DNA of 64,000 nucleotides from Serratia sp. Ag1 (GCF_000743355.1 NZ_JQEI01000003.1:367448-431447), one strand, 5' to 3'; positions 1 through 8,847 are shown, counted from the stretch's first letter. A program made the numbers and translations. Notes: generated from the sequence alone by a model not told the origin.

Positions 1-390
1 ACCCGTTACTCCCTGTTTAGGTTGCTCTTTTGTTATCAATAAGTTGTATCTTCACATAAGGGGAAAAGCGGTTTAGTGAAGGCGTTCACAATTCAACAGG
101 CCATAACCAAAATTATTTGGGGCATACCTGACAATATCGTTTCGAAAATATCATATTGACAAAACTATAACCGTAGTGACAACGTAAGAAATTCTTTTCT
201 GATGAAAGGGACTTGAACTAACCAGATGATATTACTCAGCAATATTATTTGATAGAAAGCACATAAAAATTAAAATAGTAATAGAGTGAAAGAATAACGA
301 GCAGATACGATTGTATTGAAAATATCAACGCTATCTTTTCAAAAAATTGACAAGGATTAATTATTTTTATAATAACCAGAGGATTTGATT
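1..390. other. Intergenic leader, no gene seen
   Basis: AT-rich stretch before the first gene. I see no convincing open reading frame. The first 20 bases can be read in one frame up to a TAG at about position 18-20, so the end of an upstream gene could lie here, but this cannot be judged from so little sequence. A ribosome-binding site, AGAGGA, lies at 378-383, just before the next gene. Confidence 0.4.
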
Positions 391-975
391 ATGACTGTCA
401 GGTTTTTTTTAAGTTTCTTTTTACTCTCATCTTTGAGTTACCTTTTTTGCAGCAACGGTGTTGCAAGCAGCACAGGTACGCTTACGGTCAAGTTTGGCCA
501 GACGACAGAGGATAGATTTAAGCAAACCCACCCTAATGCAGTGAATATCGGTTTCAATAACCTATTGAAAGGTAACATTTATCAAGAGAATCCCAACACC
601 CATAAAGACGTGCGTAAAGACATTGTTTTTGAAGAGCTCGAAAATGTTTTGGTATTATTTGACCAGAGTAAAAACCTGCTGGCATTACAGCTGCAATTTA
701 AAGGCAATACCTTTGGCATTCTGGGTTCAGGCTTGGCGAAAAAATACTCCACCATTAAAAGTAAAGAAACTCTGATCGGCAGTAAATATCTGGAAATGTA
801 CAATGAGGGGGTTTCTATTTACTTGATCAAACCCTCCATATTTTCAGACACCTTCTTACTTTATATAAGGTCTGAAGATAAAAAGAAAATTTTAAAACAT
901 GCCCCCAGTGACCTGCTTGAAGATGGAGGTCGATTTTTGGACTTCATCGCGGAGAAGGTTTTTTCGCCACAATAG
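391..975 (+). CDS. Secreted protein of unknown function
   Basis: A 194-residue protein that I do not recognise. Residues 1 to about 27 form a clear Sec signal peptide: a short basic start, a Phe/Leu/Ser-rich hydrophobic core, then an Ala-Ser-Ser region. There is no Cys at the cleavage site, so a soluble periplasmic or secreted protein is more likely than a lipoprotein. The mature part is mixed polar and aliphatic with Lys-rich stretches and no visible catalytic motif. I chose the ATG at 391 over the in-frame TTG at 385 because AGAGGA at 378-383 is 7 bases upstream. The gene is AT-rich compared with the kinase gene that follows and stands alone, 235 bp before it. It is real by its length, signal peptide and RBS; its function is unknown. 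Confidence 0.7.
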   Translation: MTVRFFLSFFLLSSLSYLFCSNGVASSTGTLTVKFGQTTEDRFKQTHPNAVNIGFNNLLKGNIYQENPNTHKDVRKDIVFEELENVLVLFDQSKNLLALQLQFKGNTFGILGSGLAKKYSTIKSKETLIGSKYLEMYNEGVSIYLIKPSIFSDTFLLYIRSEDKKKILKHAPSDLLEDGGRFLDFIAEKVFSPQ

Positions 976-1210
976 CCTGATGCAACGGAGCCAACACAAC
1001 CAGCCTGGACTCCTGGCAACCTTCGGCTTTCCCGAGCAACAGCGGCAGTGCCGTCTATAGGTATTGGCAGAATCAATGTAAACTATGGCCAGTTTTGCAG
1101 CGCTTGATATCATACCGGCAATAAACTAACTTTTGCCTTTTTGGTCTAAATTTAGAGTATCAACGCAAGCAAACCATTCACACCGGGGCCTAAATAGGGT
1201 ACAAGGCTGC

Positions 1211-2056
1211 ATGAAAATTCCAAAACGACTCCAGCCATTGGTGGATGATGGCCTGATCGATGATGTCATCCGCCGTTTGAAGAGTGGCAAAGAAGCCGAC
1301 GTATTTATCGTGCGCTGCGGTGAAGAGATCCGCTGCGCCAAAGTGTATAAAGAAGCCGAAAAACGTAACTTCAAGCAGGCCGTGCATTATCAGGAAGGCC
1401 GCAAAGTACGCAACAGCCGCGATGCGCGCGCCATGAGCAAAGGCTCCAAATTTGGCCGCCAACAGCAGGAAGAAGCCTGGCAGAATACCGAGGTGGATGC
1501 TCTCCACCTGCTTGCCAAAGCCGGTGTGCGGGTGCCACAGCCGGACATCTGTCTGGACGGCGTGCTGCTGATGGAACTGATCACCGACGACGAAGGCCTG
1601 GTTGCTCCGCGCCTGAGCGATGTGATGTTAACGCCTGAGCAGGCGCTCCACGATCACGCGCTGATGATGAACTATGCGGTGCGCATGCTGTGCGCTGGTT
1701 TGGTGCACGGCGATCTCTCTGAATTTAACGTGCTGATGGATAAAGACGGGCCAGTGATTATCGATCTGCCGCAGGTGGTGGACGCCGCCGCCAACAACCA
1801 TGCTAAAAGCATGTTCGAACGCGATATCAACAACATGACCCAGTATTACGGCCAATATGCGCCAGAATTGCTGGGCAGCAAGTACGCCAAAGAGATTTGG
1901 GCGCTATATCAGGAAGGTAATCTGACGCCAGAAACCGAACTGACCGGTAAGTTTACCGAAAGCAGTAAACGCGCTGACGTCGGATCGGTTCTGGACGAAA
2001 TCCAGGCCGCCAGCGACGAACATCAACGCCAGCTATTGGCACGTAACGCAGAGTGA
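1211..2056 (+). CDS. RIO1-like serine protein kinase (PA4780 family)
   Basis: A 281-residue atypical protein kinase of the RIO family, the same kind as Pseudomonas PA4780. Visible motifs are a P-loop-like SGKEADVF at residues 25-32, a probable ATP-binding Lys in CAKVYK (42-47), the RIO catalytic loop HGDLSEFN (166-173), and the metal-binding IDLPQ (184-188), which replaces the DFG motif of ordinary kinases. All core catalytic elements are present, so it should phosphorylate protein, probably itself as well. Substrates in bacteria are unclear. I chose the ATG at 1211, with AAGG at 1203-1206 upstream, because the homology starts there; a longer frame back to 1133 has no RBS support. It is followed by a GC-rich hairpin. 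The gene appears to be a single transcription unit. Confidence 0.85.
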   Translation: MKIPKRLQPLVDDGLIDDVIRRLKSGKEADVFIVRCGEEIRCAKVYKEAEKRNFKQAVHYQEGRKVRNSRDARAMSKGSKFGRQQQEEAWQNTEVDALHLLAKAGVRVPQPDICLDGVLLMELITDDEGLVAPRLSDVMLTPEQALHDHALMMNYAVRMLCAGLVHGDLSEFNVLMDKDGPVIIDLPQVVDAAANNHAKSMFERDINNMTQYYGQYAPELLGSKYAKEIWALYQEGNLTPETELTGKFTESSKRADVGSVLDEIQAASDEHQRQLLARNAE

Positions 2057-2061
2057 TCGCT

Positions 2062-2082
2062 TCCCCGGTGCACCGCCGGGGA
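2062..2082. terminator. Bidirectional hairpin between convergent genes
   Basis: A perfect 7-bp stem (TCCCCGG with CCGGGGA) lies directly after the kinase stop and before the end of the convergent methyltransferase gene. No strong T-run follows on either strand, so its termination strength is uncertain. Confidence 0.5.
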
Positions 2083-2101
2083 GCCCCAACCTGAAACAAC
2101 G

Positions 2102-2566
2102 TTACAGCCAGCGCCGCACCCGCTGGCAAAACGCCGCATAGTCAGCCCCGAAACGTGCACTGAGAAACGCCTCCTCGCGTGGAACCTGCACCTTGTGCAG
2201 ATAGATGAAAAACACCAACCACCAAAACCAAACGCCAGCACTCCCCAATAACACCGCCCAGGCGGCCAACAGCAGTAGCTGCCCCAGGTAGATCGGGTTG
2301 CGGCTGAAACGGAAGATACCGCTGACCAGCAACGCATTAACCTGCTGCGGTTTTTCTGGGTGCAGCGTGGTACCTGCCCGGAAAAAATGCAGGCAGGCAC
2401 TGAGCGTCAGCGCGACAGAAGCCAACAACAGCATCCCCGTGATTAATAGAGTGGGCAGATGCCACTGCCAGTACTCAACCGCAAGGCTACGCGTGCCCAA
2501 CATGCTCGCGGCGCAGGCGACCAGCACCACAGGCGGCAGAGTCAGCCAATGAGTCCATTTCTTCAT
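2102..2566 (-). CDS. Membrane isoprenylcysteine-type methyltransferase family protein
   Basis: A 154-residue membrane protein with about four hydrophobic helices. The C-terminal half, SRNPIYLGQLLLL followed by EEAFLSARFGADYAAF, matches the family that includes isoprenylcysteine O-methyltransferase (ICMT) and phospholipid N-methyltransferases (PEMT). In these the Arg-Asn-Pro-x-Tyr and the Glu-rich segment bind S-adenosylmethionine. The substrate in bacteria is not known. I chose the ATG at 2566 because a GGGG purine stretch lies about 9-12 bases upstream; a longer frame upstream would read through the ERIC repeats and is not credible. It converges with the kinase gene. Its upstream region holds one complete and one shrunken ERIC element. 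Confidence 0.75.
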   Translation of the reverse strand: MKKWTHWLTLPPVVLVACAASMLGTRSLAVEYWQWHLPTLLITGMLLLASVALTLSACLHFFRAGTTLHPEKPQQVNALLVSGIFRFSRNPIYLGQLLLLAAWAVLLGSAGVWFWWLVFFIYLHKVQVPREEAFLSARFGADYAAFCQRVRRWL

Positions 2567-2613
2567 GTTGTCGCATTCCCCATATCCAGTGGATTTCAAG
2601 AGGGTTACAGAAA

Positions 2614-2656
2614 TACACCCAAAATAATCCGAGTTGCTTGAAGCAAGACGGGTATA
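2614..2656. repeat. Shrunken ERIC element (both ends, no middle)
   Basis: About 43 bp. The left end resembles the start of a full ERIC (acccaaaataatccgagttg) and joins directly to the right terminal GACGGGTATA, so the whole central part is missing. It abuts the full ERIC copy that starts at 2655, sharing the TATA. I read it as an internal-deletion derivative of ERIC. Confidence 0.7.
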
Positions 2657-2781
2657 TACCCAAAATAATTCGAGTTGCTTGTAGGCGGCAACTGAACGAA
2701 GCCCCAGGAGCTTACTCAAGTAAGTGACTGGGGTGAGTGAAGGCAGCCAACACCCAAGCAACTTGAAGTATGAAGGGTATA
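2655..2781. repeat. ERIC element, full length (127 bp)
   Basis: It runs from TATACCCAAAATAATTCGAG to the complementary end AAGTATGAAGGGTATA. The centre contains the classic ERIC core CCCCAGGAGCTTACTCAAG followed by TAAGTGACTGGGGTGAG. The ends are inverted repeats, so the element forms a long imperfect hairpin. It lies between the divergent methyltransferase and AraC genes and may carry or alter their leader transcripts. Confidence 0.93.
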
Positions 2782-2867
2782 CACCGCAAAGGTTAACACA
2801 GCCATTCCTTACCCTGTCACTTTACGCTATAACAGTTCACACCTCTCCAGCCGCCAAGGAAAGCCGC

Positions 2868-3695
2868 ATGGCCGATCACTCCCCACAATTCTGGCGCGAC
2901 GAACGCTTGCCGTTTGTTGAAGCGCGTGCCATCGCCGATGGCCGTAAAATCTGTTACTCACTGCATAGCCACGAGTTTTTCTCGATTGGTGCCATTACCG
3001 CAGGCACCAGTAGCTATATCAATGGTGAACAGCAGTTGCAGGTAAAAACCGGTGATGTGGTGATCATCAACCCACAGCAAGCGCATGGCTGCAACCCGAT
3101 TGGCGATCGGCGCTGGTCCTATATCATGTTTTATATCGACACCGCCTGGCTCGCGCGGTTGCAGCAGGAAAATACGCGCAGCAGACATGAAGGGTTTACC
3201 CCATTTACGGCTATTGCTAGCCAAGATCCACGCTTGTTCGCTGGCCTGAACCACCTTTATGCCTTGTTGATCGATCCGCTGCGCAACCATTTGGAAAAAC
3301 AGATCGCACTGGTGGATTACTTCAGTGAGTTGACGCTGTGCCTGGGAACGGCACCCACTTTAGCGCTGGAGTTCAATCCCAAGCTGGAGACCGCCGCCGT
3401 ATTTATCCGCAACCATTGCACTCAGTCATTGACCTTAGAGGCGATCTGTCAGGCGTCCGGCTTATCGCCCTCTTACCTGATCCGGGCGTTCAAAAAGCGC
3501 TACGGTATGACGCCGCACGCCTATCTGGTTAACCAACGCATCCAGTATGGTCACCGGCTGTTAAAACGCGGCTTCCCTATCGCCGCAGCCGCGAGTGAAA
3601 GTGGCTTTGCCGATCAGGCGCACTTTCAGCGCACGTTCAAACAACTGTTAGCGGCCACTCCTGGCCAGTATCAAATCCCTTCAGCCAATAAATAG
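2868..3695 (+). CDS. AraC family transcriptional regulator
   Basis: A 275-residue regulator. The N-terminal AraC-type cupin sensing domain occupies roughly residues 20-150, with LHSHEFFSIGAI and GDVVIINPQQAHGCNP as metal/ligand-pocket-like strands. The C-terminal double helix-turn-helix occupies roughly 180-270; the first HTH is LEAICQASGLSPSYLIRAFK and the second is around AAAASESGFADQAHFQRTFK, followed by the usual TPGQY end. The start is the ATG at 2868 with AAGGA at 2856-2860. The 3' end overlaps the convergent LysE-type exporter gene by 25 bp. AraC/LysE neighbours often form a regulator and exporter pair, so this protein may control that exporter. The ligand is unknown. Confidence 0.88.
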   Translation: MADHSPQFWRDERLPFVEARAIADGRKICYSLHSHEFFSIGAITAGTSSYINGEQQLQVKTGDVVIINPQQAHGCNPIGDRRWSYIMFYIDTAWLARLQQENTRSRHEGFTPFTAIASQDPRLFAGLNHLYALLIDPLRNHLEKQIALVDYFSELTLCLGTAPTLALEFNPKLETAAVFIRNHCTQSLTLEAICQASGLSPSYLIRAFKKRYGMTPHAYLVNQRIQYGHRLLKRGFPIAAAASESGFADQAHFQRTFKQLLAATPGQYQIPSANK

Positions 3696-4264
3696 CAGGC
3701 ACTGGCCACCAAAAGCAGCGCCATCAAACGGTTGAAGCGCTGTACGTTACGTGCGCTCTGCAACAGGCCGCTGAGCATTGCACCCGCATAAGCCCAACAA
3801 GCCACCGAGGCGTAGCAAATCACAAAGTAGATCGCCGCAAACTGCCACAACAGCCGCATCTCGCCGTCCCCCACAAACGCCCCCATACTAGCTATCGACG
3901 CCAGCCAGGCTTTCGGATTCAGCCATTGCAACAAAGCGCCATACCAGTAAGAAGGCGCATTTTGCCGCTCACCCCGCCCCAGTTGACCATCGTTGGCTGC
4001 AAGCTGATAAGCCATATAAAGCAGAAAACCGACACCAGCCAGAAGGATCAACTGCGTCAGCCCTGGCCACAACGTCAATACCTCGTGCAGGCCAAGGCCG
4101 ATCAACACCAGCAGTAAGGTAAAACCCAGAGTAGCCCCGCTGACGTGGCGCAAACTGGCATTAAAACCAAATTGCGCCCCGCTGCTGAGTGCCACAATAT
4201 TCACCGGGCCGGGCGTAATAGAGGACGCCAGAGCAAAGGCGGCCATAGAAAGATAAAGCGTCAT
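3671..4264 (-). CDS. LysE/RhtB family amino-acid exporter
   Basis: A 197-residue inner-membrane exporter with six predicted helices. The family signature appears near the N terminus: ITPGPVNIVALSSGAQFG matches the conserved Pro-Gly-Pro-x-x-x-x-x-x-x-x-x-G pattern of LysE/RhtB proteins. A second typical element, LLQWLNPKAWLAS, lies in the middle. These proteins export amino acids or their derivatives by proton exchange. I chose the ATG at 4264 with AGGTG about 6-10 bases upstream; a GTG three codons earlier is possible. The 3' end overlaps the convergent AraC gene by 25 bp. Confidence 0.85.
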   Translation of the reverse strand: MTLYLSMAAFALASSITPGPVNIVALSSGAQFGFNASLRHVSGATLGFTLLLVLIGLGLHEVLTLWPGLTQLILLAGVGFLLYMAYQLAANDGQLGRGERQNAPSYWYGALLQWLNPKAWLASIASMGAFVGDGEMRLLWQFAAIYFVICYASVACWAYAGAMLSGLLQSARNVQRFNRLMALLLVASACYLLAEGI

Positions 4265-4347
4265 AATCAGCACCTGTAAAAATTACACAGGTGCCAGCGT
4301 GCCGCTTTGCAGTGAAAGTGTATTGAACGAAATTGCCCTGTCGCCGA

Positions 4348-5253
4348 TTATTTTCTGGTCGTCATTCCCCTGCAAGGCAACCCAAAAGTATTCACCGTCA
4401 TCCCCACCAACACCAGCAGCGCTCCGCTAACCTGCAACCAAGACAGCGCCTCGTCCATCAACAACCAAGCGCTGACTAATCCCACCAGGGGCACCAATAA
4501 CGCCAGCGGTGCCACTCGCCAGGTTTCGTAACGCGCCAATAAGTTGCCCCAGATGGAGTAACCCAACAGGGTTGCAGCAAACGACAGATACACGATCACC
4601 CCTACACTCCCTATTTGCAGATTCAGCAGACTATCAAGCACCTGCTGACGACCATCAAACAGCCCGCTGCATACAAAAAACGGCACGATAGGAATCAGTG
4701 CACTCCATACCACCAGTGGCAAAATCCCCTGCTGTGGAAATGTTGCCATAATCTTTTTGTTGGTGAGATTACCGATGGCCCACGAAAATGCCGCTCCCAG
4801 CGTTAGCAACAAGCCAGCCAAGGGCACCGCAGAAGCACCTTTAGTCTGCAGGCTGGCCTGCGCCAGAAACAGCATCCCCATAGTAGCAACCACGATTCCG
4901 ATTACGTGGTGTATACGCAATCGCTCGGCAAAAACCAACATTCCCAATAACAGCGTGAAGAAAACCTGTGCTTGTAGCACCAATGAAGCCAACCCCGCGG
5001 GCATCCCCACCTTGATGGCACAAAAAAGAAAGGCAAACTGCCCAAAGCTCATCGTCAAACCATACAGCACTAACCATTTCCACGGCAGTTTAGGCCGTGG
5101 CACAAACAATATGGCGGGAAACACGACCAGTAAGAACCGTAAACCAGCCAACAAAAACGGTGGCATTCCCTGCAGGCCGTATTTGATAATGACAAAATTC
5201 ATCCCCCAGATAACCACTACCAGTAACGCCAACAGCCGATCGCGCAATGTCAT
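4348..5253 (-). CDS. eamA: O-acetylserine/cysteine exporter EamA
   Basis: A 301-residue inner-membrane transporter of the drug/metabolite (DMT) superfamily with two EamA repeats and about ten helices. Recalled E. coli EamA (YdeD) aligns along its whole length, with nearly identical stretches such as FAFLFCAIKVGMPAGLASLV, WSALIPIVPFFV and RYETWRVAPLALLVP. EamA exports cysteine and O-acetylserine. The start is the ATG at 5253, with GAGG 9 bases upstream. An 83-bp gap separates it from the LysE gene on the same strand. Both are amino-acid efflux genes and may share a transcript. Confidence 0.9.
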   Translation of the reverse strand: MTLRDRLLALLVVVIWGMNFVIIKYGLQGMPPFLLAGLRFLLVVFPAILFVPRPKLPWKWLVLYGLTMSFGQFAFLFCAIKVGMPAGLASLVLQAQVFFTLLLGMLVFAERLRIHHVIGIVVATMGMLFLAQASLQTKGASAVPLAGLLLTLGAAFSWAIGNLTNKKIMATFPQQGILPLVVWSALIPIVPFFVCSGLFDGRQQVLDSLLNLQIGSVGVIVYLSFAATLLGYSIWGNLLARYETWRVAPLALLVPLVGLVSAWLLMDEALSWLQVSGALLVLVGMTVNTFGLPCRGMTTRK

Positions 5254-5439
5254 CCCTGCCTCACTGTGTAAAGTTCGTAACGCATTATTATGTTTTTTCT
5301 GGTTTATCTAACAGATGCCACCAAACTGCAAGTATTCATCAACCAGAATGCTAGAGGCTTACCTAACAGCCGATACTCGGCAACCCAACCGTTTGTGATA
5401 ATATTAATCGCAACTTTGTTCTCAATCAGTAGGCACCAC

Positions 5440-5781
5440 ATGGCATATATTCCAAAAAACTACGCGAAGCTGGAAGTGGGTTATCGCGAAAAAGCATTGA
5501 AGATCTTCCCATGGGTATGTGGGCGTTGCTCGCGGGAATTTGTTTACTCCAACCTGCGTGAACTGACGGTGCATCATATTGATCATGATCACAGCAATAA
5601 CCCGGAAGATGGCAGCAATTGGGAGATGCTGTGTCTGTATTGCCACGATCACGAACACTCTAAATACACCGAGGCCGATCAATACGGTTCAACGGTTATC
5701 GCAGGCGAAGACGCGCAAAAAGACGTCGGTGTGGCGACACATAACCCATTCGCCAATCTGAAAGCGATGATGAAAAAGTAA
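5440..5781 (+). CDS. yajD: HNH nuclease family protein YajD
   Basis: A 113-residue HNH-fold protein, essentially the length of E. coli YajD. Visible zinc and active-site elements are CGRC near residue 27, the His-rich HHIDHDH around 45-51, and CLYCHDHEH around 65-73, i.e. the ββα-metal finger of HNH endonucleases. The biological substrate is unknown. The start is the ATG at 5440 with AGTAGG upstream. It is a single gene between the eamA start and the convergent LysR gene. Confidence 0.9.
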   Translation: MAYIPKNYAKLEVGYREKALKIFPWVCGRCSREFVYSNLRELTVHHIDHDHSNNPEDGSNWEMLCLYCHDHEHSKYTEADQYGSTVIAGEDAQKDVGVATHNPFANLKAMMKK

Positions 5782-5802
5782 CGGCGTCCTGGCCGGGAAA
5801 AC

Positions 5803-5822
5803 GCCTGCTCAGAACAGCGGGC
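5803..5822. terminator. Possible hairpin after yajD
   Basis: A short stem, GCCTGCT paired with AGCGGGC (one G-T pair), lies in the 46-bp gap between the convergent yajD and LysR genes. It has no T-run, so it is a weak candidate. Confidence 0.3.
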
Positions 5823-5827
5823 ATTGG

Positions 5828-6739
5828 CTACCAACGGTACTTTTCCACTCTGGCACGGCTTGCCTGCGCTTCAGCCCCTAACCAATCCACCAGTACGGTC
5901 AGGGCAGCAGGCACAACCGCACGTTCCGGATAAACCAGATAGTAAGCCGCACCGCTGCACACGCTAAGCGGGAACGGCGTCACAATACGGTTGGCCTGAA
6001 TGTCTTCTTCCAGCAGGCAGAGATCGCCAATCGCAATGCCAAACCCTTGCAGTGCCGCGCTCGTCGCCAGATCGAGCGTATCAAAATGCTGCGCCTTGGT
6101 TGAGGGCAATGTTTCATGCCCGGCCACTTTCAACCACAGCAGCCAATCGCGACGATCGCGCGTCGGGTGCAGCAGAGTTTTATCTACCAGATCGGTCGGG
6201 ATCGGTGGCCGATTCAACGCAGGCAAATAAGTGGGGGTGCAAACCGGGGTCAGGATTTCATCAAATAAATGCTGTACCACCAGGCGTTTTCTCTGCGGTT
6301 CACCGAACACAACGGCAGCGTCGAAATGCTCGGTGCTGAAATCTACGCCGTGCGACACCGAGGCCGTCAGTTCAATATGCATCTCTGGCCGCTCATTCTG
6401 TAATCGGATGATACGCGGCAATACCCAGCGCATCGCGCAGGTTGGGCATTTAATCCGCAGCGTACCCGGTTGTGCTCCCGCACGCATCAATGCCTCGTCC
6501 AGTTGTTCCAGCGCCTGTTGTACCGGGGCCAACAGCAACGCGCCCTGTGCGGTTAGCACCAGCCCGCGCGCCCGACGGCTGAACAGTGGATAACCCAGTT
6601 GCTGTTCCAGGCCGAGGATCTGGCGGCTGACCGCCCCTTGCGTCAAATGCAGCGCCTGCGCCGCATGGGTGAAATTAAGCCGCTGCGCCACCACCACAAA
6701 AGTTTTCAGCACGTCGAGCGAAGGTAACGATGTCTGCAT
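5828..6739 (-). CDS. LysR family transcriptional regulator
   Basis: A 303-residue LysR-type regulator. The N-terminal winged HTH occupies residues 1-65, with FTHAAQALHLTQGAVSRQIL as the recognition segment. The periplasmic-binding-protein-like effector domain occupies about 92-295. The motif LRIKCPTCAMRWVLPRI resembles GcvA-like members. The start is the ATG at 6739 with GAGG 8 bases upstream. It is divergent from the aminotransferase gene with 139 bp between them, the classic arrangement for a LysR protein that controls its neighbour. The effector is unknown, probably an amino-acid or keto-acid signal. Confidence 0.88.
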   Translation of the reverse strand: MQTSLPSLDVLKTFVVVAQRLNFTHAAQALHLTQGAVSRQILGLEQQLGYPLFSRRARGLVLTAQGALLLAPVQQALEQLDEALMRAGAQPGTLRIKCPTCAMRWVLPRIIRLQNERPEMHIELTASVSHGVDFSTEHFDAAVVFGEPQRKRLVVQHLFDEILTPVCTPTYLPALNRPPIPTDLVDKTLLHPTRDRRDWLLWLKVAGHETLPSTKAQHFDTLDLATSAALQGFGIAIGDLCLLEEDIQANRIVTPFPLSVCSGAAYYLVYPERAVVPAALTVLVDWLGAEAQASRARVEKYRW

Positions 6740-6878
6740 GAGTAAACCTCTATTAACGCAAAAAACTCTTTTCTGGCATGATCCAGACGCATGGCTAGCA
6801 TGACAAATTTTCTCTTGTTCGCCGATCCTAACTCATGCTTAATCGTTCCACACTTGATTCTTTTGCCCGGAGCCCACC

Positions 6879-8033
6879 ATGCAGAGCGCCTGCTCTCAAC
6901 GTTCGAAACTGCCGGACGTCGGCACAACCATTTTTACCGTGATTGGCCAACTGAGTACCGAGCATCAGGCCCTCAACCTGTCGCAAGGTGCACCGAATTT
7001 TGCCTGCGACTTGCAGTTGGTTGAAGGTGTCGCCCAAGCCATGCGTGCAGGTCATAACCAATATGCCCCCATGAGTGGCGTAGCCGCTCTGCGTCACGCT
7101 TTGGCAGAAAAAGTTGAACGCCTGTACGGTGCACGTTATGACGCAGATGACGAAATCACGGTCACTGCCAGCGCCAGCGAAGGGCTTTATTCCGCCATCA
7201 GCGCGCTGGTACACCCTGGCGATGAAGTGATCTATTTTGAACCGGCCTTCGACAGCTATGCCCCGATCGTCCGCCTGCAGGGCGCAACAGCGGTTGGCAT
7301 CAAACTTTCACTGCAAGATTTGCAGATCGATTGGGACGAAGTCGCCGCCGCGATCAACAGCAAAACGCGGATGATCATCGTCAACAGCCCGCACAATCCT
7401 ACCGGCTGTATATTCAACGAGCAGGATATCGAACGCCTGACCGCGCTGACGCGCAATACCGACATCGTCATTCTGTCTGATGAAGTTTACGAGCACGTGG
7501 TGTTCGACGGTGGCATTCACCACAGCATGGCGCGGCATCCGGCCTTGGCAGAACGTAGCGTGATCGTTTCTTCGTTCGGCAAAACCTACCACGTTACCGG
7601 CTGGCGCGTCGGCTACTGCCTGGCACCGGCGGCGCTGATGGATGAGATCCGCAAAGTGCACCAGTTTATGATGTTCTCTGCGGATACCCCGATGCAGCAC
7701 GCCTTCGCGGCGGCATTAAATAACCCGCAAAGCTACCTGGGGCTGGCGGATTTTTATCAGCAGAAACGCGATTTATTGGCCAATGCGCTGCAAGCTTCGC
7801 GTTTTGAATTACTGCCAAGCCAGGGCAGCTTCTTTATGCTGGCCCGCTTTAGCGGCTTCAGCAGTGAAAGTGACAATGACTTTGCGGTGCGTTTGATCCG
7901 TGAAGCCAAAGTGGCCACTATCCCGCTATCGGCTTTTTACAGTGATGGCACCAACACCGGCATTATCCGCTTGAGCTTCTCAAAAGATAACGACACCTTG
8001 CTGGAAGGCGCACGCCGCCTGTGCCTGGTGTAA
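6879..8033 (+). CDS. ybdL: Methionine aminotransferase, YbdL type
   Basis: A 384-residue fold-type I PLP enzyme, close in length to E. coli YbdL (386). It should transfer the amino group of methionine and some aromatic amino acids to a 2-oxo acid. Visible are PHNPTG at 171-176 (PLP site), Asp201 in SDEVYEH (pyridine-nitrogen contact), the Schiff-base Lys235 in SSFGKTYHVTGWRVGY, and an Arg near the C terminus in IIRLSFS for the substrate carboxylate. The start is the ATG at 6879 with GGAG about 8 bases before it. The next gene is 31 bp downstream and encodes an amino-acid-binding protein, so uptake and transamination of the same amino acid is plausible. Confidence 0.88.
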   Translation: MQSACSQRSKLPDVGTTIFTVIGQLSTEHQALNLSQGAPNFACDLQLVEGVAQAMRAGHNQYAPMSGVAALRHALAEKVERLYGARYDADDEITVTASASEGLYSAISALVHPGDEVIYFEPAFDSYAPIVRLQGATAVGIKLSLQDLQIDWDEVAAAINSKTRMIIVNSPHNPTGCIFNEQDIERLTALTRNTDIVILSDEVYEHVVFDGGIHHSMARHPALAERSVIVSSFGKTYHVTGWRVGYCLAPAALMDEIRKVHQFMMFSADTPMQHAFAAALNNPQSYLGLADFYQQKRDLLANALQASRFELLPSQGSFFMLARFSGFSSESDNDFAVRLIREAKVATIPLSAFYSDGTNTGIIRLSFSKDNDTLLEGARRLCLV

Positions 8034-8064
8034 CCCCTTGATTCCTGACCATAGGAAAGCATTG

Positions 8065-8847
8065 ATGAAAAAAACTTTAAATATGCTGATCGCGGCTGGC
8101 TGCCTGTTGGCTGCTGGTTCTACTTGTGCGGCAGAGAACAAGCTGCGCTTTGGTATTGAAGCGCTGTATCCGCCGTTCGAATCCAAATCCGCCAGCGGCC
8201 AGTTGGAAGGGTTTGATATCGATTTGGGGAATGCCGTCTGTGCTGCGGCAAAACTTGAATGCAGTTGGGTAGAAACCTCATTCGACAGCCTGATCCCAGC
8301 GCTACAGGCGCGTAAATTCGAAGCGATCAACTCGGCAATGAACGTTACTGACCAGCGCCGTCAGGCAATTGCCTTCACCGATTCGATTTATCAGGTGCCC
8401 AACCGCTTGATCGCTAAAGCCGACAGCGGCCTGCTGCCAAACGCCAAGTCGTTGGCCGGTAAACGTGTCGGGGTCCTGCAGGGATCAATTCAGGAAAATT
8501 ATGCCAATACGCACTGGGCTCCACAGGGCGTCGATGTCGTGTCTTATCAGGATCAAAACCAAGTGTATCTCGATCTGACTTCAGGCCGCCTGGATGCCAC
8601 GCTGATCATGGCACCTGCCGGGCAGAGCGGTTTTCTGGCGCACCCTGATGGCAAAGGTTTTGCCTTTGTCGGTGAGGCGGTGAAAGACGACAAAATTCTG
8701 GGTGAAGGTATCGCTTTCGGCCTGCGCAAAGAGGATGCTGCGCTGCTGAAACAACTGAACGAAGCCATCACTCAAGTAAAACAACAAGGGAAAATTGCCG
8801 AACTGTCGAAAAAGTATTTTGGTGATGTGGACGTGACGATGAAATAA
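8065..8847 (+). CDS. Amino-acid ABC transporter periplasmic binding protein
   Basis: A 260-residue periplasmic solute-binding protein of family 3 (the HisJ/ArtJ/GlnH fold). Residues 1-22 form a signal peptide ending Thr-Cys-Ala-Ala-Glu. The Cys is not in a convincing lipobox, so a soluble periplasmic form is expected. The mature N terminus, LRFGIEALYPPFE, and the segment GFDIDLGNAVCAA are typical of basic-amino-acid binders. The start is the ATG at 8065 with AGGA 8 bases upstream. It probably forms an operon with the aminotransferase. No permease or ATPase gene follows, so it must use a transporter encoded elsewhere. The exact ligand cannot be told. Confidence 0.85.
   Translation: MKKTLNMLIAAGCLLAAGSTCAAENKLRFGIEALYPPFESKSASGQLEGFDIDLGNAVCAAAKLECSWVETSFDSLIPALQARKFEAINSAMNVTDQRRQAIAFTDSIYQVPNRLIAKADSGLLPNAKSLAGKRVGVLQGSIQENYANTHWAPQGVDVVSYQDQNQVYLDLTSGRLDATLIMAPAGQSGFLAHPDGKGFAFVGEAVKDDKILGEGIAFGLRKEDAALLKQLNEAITQVKQQGKIAELSKKYFGDVDVTMK

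Noticed and set aside
101..128. Possible ERIC-end fragment near the window start
   Set aside because: Only a short AATTATTTGGGG-type similarity; not enough to call.
4757..5311. Long plus-strand frame opposite eamA
   Set aside because: Mirror of the eamA coding sequence; no family resemblance and no RBS.
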